A stretch of 38,467 nucleotides of DNA, taken from NCBI GenBank assembly GCA_050288625.1, contig JBNKEE010000011.1, positions 1 through 38,467 on the forward strand, in the 5' to 3' direction. Below are positions 34,043 to 38,467 of this stretch, one piece after another. Source of the stretch: JAAGZL01 sp050288625. Its GTDB lineage: Bacteria; Pseudomonadota; Gammaproteobacteria; Chromatiales; Chromatiaceae. The notes under the pieces were generated by a model. It was not told the DNA's origin. It searched no databases and saw only the letters and a program-made list of their open reading frames with translations. The number at the start of each line of letters is the position of its first letter. Within the stretch, counting starts at the first letter, position 1. The translations under genes and the position numbers were made by a program.

Positions 34043-34071
34043 AGTGTAGCGCGTAGCGTTACACATTACAA
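34043..34071 (-). promoter_or_regulatory. higBA promoter and overlapping operator palindrome
   Basis: On the minus strand TTGTAA (34071-34066) and TACACT (34048-34043) are spaced by 17 bp. The imperfect palindrome GTGTAGCGCGTAGCGTTACAC (34044-34064) fills the spacer and most of the -10, so bound HigA would block RNA polymerase, the usual autoregulation of these systems. A TATAAT at 34043-34038 overlaps but would place transcription start inside the gene. Confidence 0.65.
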
Positions 34072-34112
34072 CTTGCGTAATACTTTTGATGTTACCTGCA
34101 ACTGGGGAATAA

Positions 34113-34140
34113 GGTCGAATCACCTTGGGGACACCATATA
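34113..34140 (+). repeat. Attachment-like repeat, distal degenerate copy
   Basis: A 28-bp direct repeat of the tRNA-Glu 3' end (24 of 28 identical, including CCTTGGGGAC and CCATATA). It lies 722 bp downstream of the tRNA copy and bounds the higBA interval. A terminator-like hairpin follows at 34192-34215, as the one after the tRNA does. Confidence 0.6.
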
Positions 34141-34191
34141 TTGTTGTGGACTCATTTAAATCTGTCCATAAAAAACCCGTAAAAACCAAAG

Positions 34192-34215
34192 AACCCGCCT
34201 TTATGGCGGGTTTTT
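34192..34215 (+). terminator. Terminator hairpin beyond the distal att-like repeat
   Basis: AACCCGCC (34192-34199) pairs with GGCGGGTT (34205-34212), with TTTTT to 34215 on the plus strand. The rhodanese stop codon on the minus strand falls inside the loop, so the stem also closes the 3' end of that gene. On the plus strand it may be the original terminator of tRNA-Glu, displaced by the insertion. Confidence 0.7.
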
Positions 34216-35118
34216 AGATTTTAGAGGAAACTTGATCCTGGTCTGTATCGGCAGTGTCTGATCAACAGCCCACTCGCTCATTGATGCATCGTAAAGTTTT
34301 GCGTTGCGATTACCCAGAACAGCGTAATCTACGAACCAGTTTAGGGCGGCGCGATTACCGCTGTGACAGAAGTGAATGGTTCCGTCTTTATGAGGATTTA
34401 GGCCAACGGAGTTGAATAGGGTGGTTATCTCATTTCTGTTACGGATGTGCCCACGGTCGTTGACCATCCAATCGAACGGAAGATGTTTGGCTCCAGGTAT
34501 GGTGCCAGGGCGTTCGTTAGGTCGAGCAGTTATAACCCCGACATATTCACCCAAGGTACGGGCATCGAGCAATAGGGCGTTATCTTGTAAGGCAGCGAGT
34601 ATGTTTTTGCTGGTGGCGAGGATGCTGTAGTTTGGATTTGCCTTGTATCCAGTTGTTGGTCGGGAACGATTTATTGTTTCAACATCGCTGGAAAAATTAG
34701 CGGCATAATCCACCAGCCCGCCATTGAGTATGGCGACCTTCTGGTGTCCCAATATCTTCAATGTCCAGAACACGCGGCTGGCTGCGGCCATATCACCCGG
34801 TCGGTTTCCTCCGGCTATGATTACCACTGTATTTTCGTTATTGATCCCGAGTTCGCCGAGGAACTGTTCCATCTGCTTTATGGGAGGGAGCATGCCCGGC
34901 TTTTTAGATTGTTTATTGGTGCGCCATTTTTTATATGGCGCATTGATGGCACCTGCAATATGTAGCCATCTGTAGTGTGTCTGGTTCTGGATATCCAGCA
35001 GGATCAAATCGTTCGATGCTTTATTGGCCTTGAGCCACATGCTATCGACAAGTTCGTCCAGGGCAGCTGCTGGTGAGCAAATCAATACCAGTAGTAAGAT
35101 GATGAAACGTCTCAGCAT
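34201..35118 (-). CDS. Exported two-domain rhodanese (sulfurtransferase)
   Basis: This 305-residue protein has a signal peptide (MLRRFIILLLVLICSPAAALDE) and two rhodanese domains. The first (about residues 25-140) has a degenerate active site where Cys is absent. The second ends in the active-site loop HFCHSGNRAALNW with the catalytic Cys. Rhodaneses transfer sulfane sulfur from thiosulfate or mercaptopyruvate. ATG 35118 is favoured for the signal peptide and has GGGA 6 bases upstream; ATG 35139 would overlap moaD. It follows moeA-moaD on the same strand. The periplasmic location argues against direct sulfuration of MoaD, so the link may be to the downstream molybdoenzyme's substrate. Confidence 0.88.
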   Translation of the reverse strand: MLRRFIILLLVLICSPAAALDELVDSMWLKANKASNDLILLDIQNQTHYRWLHIAGAINAPYKKWRTNKQSKKPGMLPPIKQMEQFLGELGINNENTVVIIAGGNRPGDMAAASRVFWTLKILGHQKVAILNGGLVDYAANFSSDVETINRSRPTTGYKANPNYSILATSKNILAALQDNALLLDARTLGEYVGVITARPNERPGTIPGAKHLPFDWMVNDRGHIRNRNEITTLFNSVGLNPHKDGTIHFCHSGNRAALNWFVDYAVLGNRNAKLYDASMSEWAVDQTLPIQTRIKFPLKSKNPP

Positions 35119-35131
35119 CTGTTGTCCCAGA

Positions 35132-35383
35132 TCATCCACCGGTTACCGGTGGAAAGAATGCCACCTCATCGCCATCTTTTATCGGTGCATATATAGATGC
35201 CATTTCCTGGTTGACGGCAGCCAGTACCTTGGTGTTGCTACTGAAGGTATCGGCCCAGACATCGTTGCGGGATTTGAGTATCTCTATGACGCCTTGAATG
35301 GTGGTTCCGGTAGGTAGCTCAATCTCTTCATCGGCGATGCCGATACGCTCACGCAGACTGGCGAAGTAAAGTATCTTGATCAT
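35132..35383 (-). CDS. moaD: Molybdopterin synthase sulfur carrier MoaD
   Basis: This 83-residue ubiquitin-like protein ends in the VTGG tail required for thiocarboxylation. Its N-terminus (MIKILYFASLRERIGI) and the late PIKDGDEVAFFPPVTGG segment are typical. As a thiocarboxylate it donates sulfur to convert cPMP into molybdopterin with MoaE. It overlaps the moeA stop by 4 bases, so translation is coupled. No moaE, moaC or moaB is in the window. Confidence 0.95.
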   Translation of the reverse strand: MIKILYFASLRERIGIADEEIELPTGTTIQGVIEILKSRNDVWADTFSSNTKVLAAVNQEMASIYAPIKDGDEVAFFPPVTGG

Positions 35384-36678
35384 GACAGCAGCTCATTGAA
35401 GCCGATGAATTGCACCTTGTCTCCGCTACATATGCTCTGATCCTCTTCAATTACCACCAGACCGTTGGCCCAGGTGACAGAGCTGAGAATGCCGGACGAT
35501 CTGCTGGGGAAGGTGGTGACTCGTGCCTTGCCATCAGCATCGACGGTAAGCCGGCCACGGGCAAATTCACGTCGCTTGTCAGGTTTTGGCCAGTCGAATG
35601 CTGCCTCTACTTCAAGCGGTGTAGGCAACAGTTCGTGGCACCCCTGCATCTTCCGGATGAAGGGACGTGCGAACAGCAGAAATGTGACGAAGAGGGATAC
35701 CGGGTTTCCTGGTGTGCCGATGAACGGGGTATCTTCAATGTGCCCGAAGGCCAGCGGTTTACCGGGTCGGATGGCGATCTTCCAGAGTTCCAGTGACCCC
35801 AGTTTCTCTACTGCCGGTTTGATATAGTCCTCTTCTCCCACCGAGGCGCCGCCGGAGGCGAGTATCAGGTCGGCTTTCTTCGCCCCTTGGGCCAGCGCGT
35901 CACAAGTTGCGTTCAAGGTATCTTCTACGCTGCCGAGTTGGATCACCTCACAACCCAGCGCCTGTAACAGACCGGTTGCAGTGAAACGGTTGGAGTTGTA
36001 TATCTGGCCAGGTTGCAACGGGTTGCCTGGGTCGACCAGTTCATCACCGCTGGTGAACAGCGCCACTCGGAGGCGGCGGTAGACAGTAACCTCGGACGCA
36101 CCGACCGAGGCGGCCAGGCCTAAATGCTGCGGGGCCAGTCTGGTGCCTGGGTCAACGATGCAACTGTTGGCGACGATGTCCTCACCGGCTTGGCGTATGT
36201 TGGCGCCTCTCTTGGGGATATCCTTGATGATCACATGATCGCCATCCTGTTCGCACACCTCCTGGATAACTACCGTGTTGGCATTCTGCGGCACAGGCGC
36301 CCCGGTGAAGATGCGGGCTGCGGTACCTGGCAGCAGAGGTTCGCCGGCATGTCCGGCCGGTATGCGTTGACTGATCGGCAGTCTGGTGTTTTCGCCGGTT
36401 AAATCCTCGAAGCGAACGGCGTATCCGTCCATGGCGCTGTTGTCCCAACCAGGGACATTGATGCTGCTGCGAACCGGCCTGGCAACGATTCGTTCTAATG
36501 CCTGTTCGAGCGGGAGGGTCTCGACCTCTGTCAGGGGTAGGGCGGTATCCAGCAATTGAGAGATCGCTTCGTCGTAGCTACGTAGCTGCTTTGGAGTTTG
36601 TTCACATCCACAATCGATATGTCCTCCATAAGGCAGTGGGATATTACCGCGATCTTCAATGGCTGGTTTCATGTTCAT
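35380..36678 (-). CDS. moeA: Molybdopterin molybdenumtransferase MoeA
   Basis: This 432-residue enzyme inserts molybdate into adenylated molybdopterin. It has the MoeA domains: an N-terminal MoeA_N domain with the NVPGWDNSAMDGYAV motif, RIFTGAPVP, a central MoCF_biosynth domain (LFTSGDELVDPG, ASGGASVGEEDY, KPLAFG, TPGNPVS) and the C-terminal beta-barrel domain. ATG 36678 (MNMKPAIEDRG) is chosen; 36672 also fits. The frame continues to 36900, but that extension is not like MoeA and runs through the promoter region. It is the first gene of the moeA-moaD-rhodanese unit, divergent from moaA2, with a sigma-54-like promoter upstream. Confidence 0.95.
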   Translation of the reverse strand: MNMKPAIEDRGNIPLPYGGHIDCGCEQTPKQLRSYDEAISQLLDTALPLTEVETLPLEQALERIVARPVRSSINVPGWDNSAMDGYAVRFEDLTGENTRLPISQRIPAGHAGEPLLPGTAARIFTGAPVPQNANTVVIQEVCEQDGDHVIIKDIPKRGANIRQAGEDIVANSCIVDPGTRLAPQHLGLAASVGASEVTVYRRLRVALFTSGDELVDPGNPLQPGQIYNSNRFTATGLLQALGCEVIQLGSVEDTLNATCDALAQGAKKADLILASGGASVGEEDYIKPAVEKLGSLELWKIAIRPGKPLAFGHIEDTPFIGTPGNPVSLFVTFLLFARPFIRKMQGCHELLPTPLEVEAAFDWPKPDKRREFARGRLTVDADGKARVTTFPSRSSGILSSVTWANGLVVIEEDQSICSGDKVQFIGFNELLS

Positions 36679-36719
36679 ATCTATCTCATAGTTGTTCTGC
36701 AATGATGAACTGAATCTAT

Positions 36720-36734
36720 GCAAATAGAACGCCA
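36720..36734 (-). promoter_or_regulatory. Candidate sigma-54 promoter for moeA-moaD-rhodanese
   Basis: On the minus strand TGGCGTTCTATTTGCA runs from 36734 to 36719. It has the invariant GG and GC spaced by 10 bases and the extended TGGC...TTGCA match of sigma-54 promoters. Transcription would start near 36708, about 30 bases before the moeA ATG. The palindrome at 36776-36791 lies about 68-83 bp upstream of that point. Confidence 0.6.
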
Positions 36735-36775
36735 GCAAATTTGGACCATAAATAGCGGTGGTAGGTGGCAGTATC

Positions 36776-36791
36776 GTTACCGTTCGGTAAC
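36776..36791. promoter_or_regulatory. Palindrome GTTACC-N4-GGTAAC, copy 1 (between divergent Moco genes)
   Basis: GTTACC-GTTC-GGTAAC is a perfect 6+4+6 inverted repeat placed between the divergent sigma-54-like promoters, and identical in both half-sites to the copy at 37924-37939. TTTTTTT follows on the plus strand, so terminator activity is an alternative reading. The recurrence upstream of the iron-sulfur gene favours a regulator-binding site. Confidence 0.6.
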
Positions 36792-36864
36792 TTTTTTTGA
36801 TTTGATGTTCCTGTCCAGTAACCATTTTCAAAGATATACAGCCAAACAATGGGCGCTCTCGCCA

Positions 36865-36880
36865 TGGTTCGAATATTGCA
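36865..36880 (+). promoter_or_regulatory. Candidate sigma-54 promoter for moaA copy 2
   Basis: TGGTTCGAATATTGCA matches the sigma-54 consensus TGGCACGRNNNTTGCW at 11 of 13 defined positions, with GG and GC spaced by 10 bases. The start would be near 36891, 23 bases before the moaA ATG. The palindrome copy 1 lies about 100-115 bp upstream, a normal distance for an enhancer-binding protein. Confidence 0.65.
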
Positions 36881-36913
36881 GTATCAGACTCAATTATCAT
36901 CTAGTGAAGAATA

Positions 36914-37912
36914 ATGCTGATGGGACAAGAACAATTACTAACTGACCGTTTTGGCCGCGATATCCGCTATCTGCGTATTTCTGTAACCGATCGCTGTGAT
37001 CTACGCTGCCAATACTGTCTGCCAAAATGTCATACAGAATTTTCCGAACCGGATGCTTGGTTGAGCACAGATGAGATCGAACGCATCGTTACGCAATTTG
37101 CTCGTATGGGGGTCAGTCACCTGCGACTGACCGGTGGTGAGCCTCTGGTTAAACGCAATATTGTAGATTTGGTGGAGAGACTGGCCAATATTCCAGGTAT
37201 CGAGGATCTGTCTCTCTCGACCAACGCGGTCAGATTGGCGGGACTGGCACAGCCGCTGTATCGGGCCGGGGTGCGCAGGATCAATGTCAGCCTGGACAGC
37301 ATCAATCCCAATACATACAAGACCATTTCGGGTGGAGGCAGGTTGGAAAAGGTGCTGGATGGTTTGGCGGCGGCCGATGCAGCAGGCTTTTCGCCCATCA
37401 AACTGAACACGGTAGTTATGCGTGGCGTGAATGACATGGAGATAGAAGATATCTTCGAGTTTGCTGCTGCGCGCGGCTATACCTTACGTCTGATTGAGAC
37501 CATGCCTGTTGGTGCCACCGGTCAGGATGCGCAGGACAGGTATGTGGATCTTGAGACCATACGCCGACGTCTCACGTCACGCTATGAACTGATACCAGAC
37601 ATATTGCCTGGCGCAGGTCCGGCCCGTTACTATCGGATTGCAGGTTCGGATGCACATATAGGCTTCATCACCCCAATGTCACAACACTTCTGCGCAACCT
37701 GTAATCGTGTACGTCTTTCTGTCGAGGGCGATCTGATCTCTTGCCTGGGGGATGAACACCGCTATCCGTTACGCGCTATTTTGCGTGATGGATGTAGTGA
37801 TGAGGCATTGACCAAACATCTGTTAAAGGCAATCGAGTTAAAGCCGAAACAGCACGAATTCAATGAGCAGCCAACCAGAGTAGTAAGATTCATGTCCATG
37901 ACCGGTGGCTGA
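36914..37912 (+). CDS. moaA: GTP 3',8-cyclase MoaA (copy 2, inducible candidate)
   Basis: This 332-residue radical-SAM enzyme of the same family as the gene at 4241 has CxxxCxxC at C28, C32 and C35, TGGEPL, IGFITPMSQHFCATCNRVRLS for the second cluster, and the terminal Gly-Gly. The two proteins share the core motifs but differ widely elsewhere, so they are old paralogues or xenologues and not a recent duplication. ATG 36914 is used; ATG 36920 is equally possible. It is divergent from moeA-moaD and the only gene between that unit and the molybdoenzyme gene. Its promoter looks sigma-54-dependent. Confidence 0.95.
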   Translation: MLMGQEQLLTDRFGRDIRYLRISVTDRCDLRCQYCLPKCHTEFSEPDAWLSTDEIERIVTQFARMGVSHLRLTGGEPLVKRNIVDLVERLANIPGIEDLSLSTNAVRLAGLAQPLYRAGVRRINVSLDSINPNTYKTISGGGRLEKVLDGLAAADAAGFSPIKLNTVVMRGVNDMEIEDIFEFAAARGYTLRLIETMPVGATGQDAQDRYVDLETIRRRLTSRYELIPDILPGAGPARYYRIAGSDAHIGFITPMSQHFCATCNRVRLSVEGDLISCLGDEHRYPLRAILRDGCSDEALTKHLLKAIELKPKQHEFNEQPTRVVRFMSMTGG

Positions 37913-37923
37913 TCATGCATCCA

Positions 37924-37939
37924 GTTACCTATCGGTAAC
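37924..37939. promoter_or_regulatory. Palindrome GTTACC-N4-GGTAAC, copy 2
   Basis: GTTACC-TATC-GGTAAC has both half-sites identical to copy 1. It lies about 220-230 bp upstream of the predicted start of the iron-sulfur operon, a plausible upstream activating site. It is 12 bases after the moaA stop, so it could also be a hairpin at the end of that transcript. Confidence 0.6.
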
Positions 37940-38013
37940 AGTGGGTCAATACCAGGCTACCTGACTGGTTTCCCTGTTAAATCAATACCTTGAGTGATAT
38001 TCAAATAACCTCC

Positions 38014-38029
38014 GTTACAGGATGGTAAC
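38014..38029. promoter_or_regulatory. Palindrome GTTACA-N4-GGTAAC, copy 3
   Basis: GTTACA-GGAT-GGTAAC differs from the other copies by one base in the left half-site. It lies about 128-143 bp upstream of the predicted transcription start, 90 bp from copy 2. Confidence 0.55.
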
Positions 38030-38130
38030 GTCTTACCTGTCTTACAGATCGAGAATGGGTCGAACTATACAGGGTGAAAAATGGAATACTGTAATATAAA
38101 CAACGCGTTATAAATCATACTAAAAAGCTG

Positions 38131-38146
38131 TGGTATGGGAAGTGCT
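38131..38146 (+). promoter_or_regulatory. Candidate sigma-54 promoter for the iron-sulfur subunit operon
   Basis: TGGTATGGGAAGTGCT has GG and GC spaced by 10 bases and 10 of 13 matches to the sigma-54 consensus. The start would be near 38157, giving a leader of about 66 bases that contains the CGTGAC inverted repeat. No good -35/-10 pair is visible in the same region. Confidence 0.55.
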
Positions 38147-38222
38147 TTGACCTTGTTTGTATCGTGACATCTGTAGTGGTCACGGCGTTAATTTCAACAA
38201 CAAAGCATTAGGAGGAAATCCC

Positions 38223-38467
38223 ATGCCAGTTGGTCTCCAGGCTGATCCGTCTTTGGGGGTACCAGGTAAGAAGCGTTGGGCCATGGTCATCGATCTGCGT
38301 CGTTGTATAGGTTGTATGGCCTGCGTCTGTGCCGATAAGGCTGAATATGATGTGCCGCTGGGTGTATGGCGTACCATCGTCAAGGTCAAAGATACCGGTC
38401 GTTATCCCAATACCAAACGTCACTTCATGCCGCGGTTGTGCAACCATTGCGACAACCCGCCATGTGT
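38223..38467 (+). CDS. 4Fe-4S subunit of a molybdopterin oxidoreductase (DmsB/NrfC/PsrB family), partial
   Basis: The frame starts at ATG 38223 behind a strong AGGAGG (8 bases upstream) and continues off the window; 81 residues are visible. It has a first cysteine cluster (C28, C31, C34, C36, then D38-K) and the start of a second (C73, C76, C81 in LCNHCDNPPC), with a VIDLRRC segment like those of polysulfide, tetrathionate or sulfite-oxidising enzyme electron-transfer subunits. No signal or Tat peptide is visible, so a cytoplasmic subunit such as SoeB is possible, but the visible part cannot decide. The fourth cysteine of the first cluster appears replaced by Asp. The catalytic and membrane subunit genes are expected downstream. 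Confidence 0.85.
   Translation, partial: MPVGLQADPSLGVPGKKRWAMVIDLRRCIGCMACVCADKAEYDVPLGVWRTIVKVKDTGRYPNTKRHFMPRLCNHCDNPPC

Larger units (their letters stand above)
37913..38222. promoter_or_regulatory. Upstream region of the iron-sulfur gene
   Basis: This 310-bp gene-free stretch contains no supported ORF. From left to right it holds a palindrome (37924-37939), a second with one mismatch (38014-38029), a sigma-54-like promoter (38131-38146) and an inverted repeat CGTGAC-N10-GTCACG (38163-38184) inside the predicted leader. A strong AGGAGG precedes the ATG at 38223. The arrangement of distal paired sites, sigma-54 promoter and leader resembles an enhancer-regulated operon control region. Confidence 0.55.

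Noticed and set aside
35136..35152. Palindrome CCACCGG-TTA-CCGGTGG at the moaD stop
   Set aside because: It is perfect, but it lies at the end of the moaD coding sequence, encoding part of the conserved VTGG tail, so it is probably coincidence of codon use. A role in hiding the rhodanese start cannot be excluded.
36679..36900. Longer N-terminus for moeA
   Set aside because: The extension does not resemble MoeA proteins and covers the divergent promoter region. ATG 36678 gives a normal length.
36718..36945. Small plus-strand frame in the moeA/moaA2 region
   Set aside because: It runs through the palindrome and promoter elements and into the start of moaA2 in another frame, without a ribosome-binding site or plausible protein features.
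38163..38184. CGTGAC-N10-GTCACG as a separate operator
   Set aside because: It lies within the predicted leader of the iron-sulfur operon. With a 6-bp arm and no second copy, I could not choose between a leader hairpin and an operator, so it is noted only within the region entry.
1..38467. CRISPR arrays, insertion sequences, transposase or integrase genes
   Set aside because: None was seen. The only regular repeats are in the RTX coding region and the short att-like and palindromic repeats reported.

Overview
The window is a gene-dense chromosomal segment from a Gram-negative gammaproteobacterium. The central gene order (Lol exporter, comEC, exbB-exbD, lpxK, Trm112-like, kdsB, low-molecular-weight phosphatase, rne, rluC, HAD hydrolase, sppA) is the one I recall from Pseudomonas-like gammaproteobacteria. 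Cytochrome c', a cytochrome b561, duplicated molybdenum-cofactor (Moco) genes, a rhodanese and a molybdoenzyme iron-sulfur subunit suggest a respiratory organism with inorganic sulfur or nitrogen metabolism. That lifestyle and any finer taxonomy are inference.

Layout. 1-4125: the end of an RTX calcium-binding protein, a hairpin, then the ABC ATPase/permease and HlyD-type adaptor of a type I secretion system. 4241-7835: a first moaA, cytochrome c', cytochrome b561, a zinc-binding CZB protein and a cupin. 7840-10694: an LTA-synthase-like sulfatase on the minus strand and two small envelope proteins. 10839-18828: a LolC/E-type permease with LolD, a DUF2062 protein (minus), comEC, then the tightly overlapping exbB-exbD-lpxK-Trm112 run and kdsB. 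18884-20417: three minus-strand genes (cold shock protein, YaiI family, lipoprotein) interrupting the conserved order. 20520-26899: phosphatase, rne (minus) with a long structured leader, rluC, HAD hydrolase, sppA. 26944-29676: a membrane PAS-GGDEF-EAL protein. 29933-33414: gltX, glnS, tRNA-Ala(GGC) and tRNA-Glu(TTC). 33463-34035: a higBA toxin-antitoxin pair bracketed by the tRNA-Glu 3' end and a degenerate copy of it. 34201-38467: a rhodanese, moaD and moeA (minus), a divergent second moaA, and the start of a DmsB/NrfC-like iron-sulfur subunit that runs off the window.

The most interesting part is the right end. A 16-bp palindrome, GTTACC-N4-GGTAAC, occurs once between the divergent moeA and moaA genes and twice (one copy with a single mismatch) upstream of the iron-sulfur subunit. 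Each of the three transcription units also has a -24/-12 (sigma-54-like) promoter candidate at a sensible distance from its start. This suggests a dedicated, inducible Moco-synthesis module co-regulated with a molybdoenzyme by an unidentified enhancer-binding protein, while the other moaA (4241-5221) lacks these signals and may be the housekeeping copy. The iron-sulfur subunit also has an unusual first cluster motif, with Asp where the fourth Cys is expected. Other points of note are a possibly leaderless higB, a 90-residue higher-order repeat in the RTX protein, a dispersed palindromic repeat and a structured rne leader.
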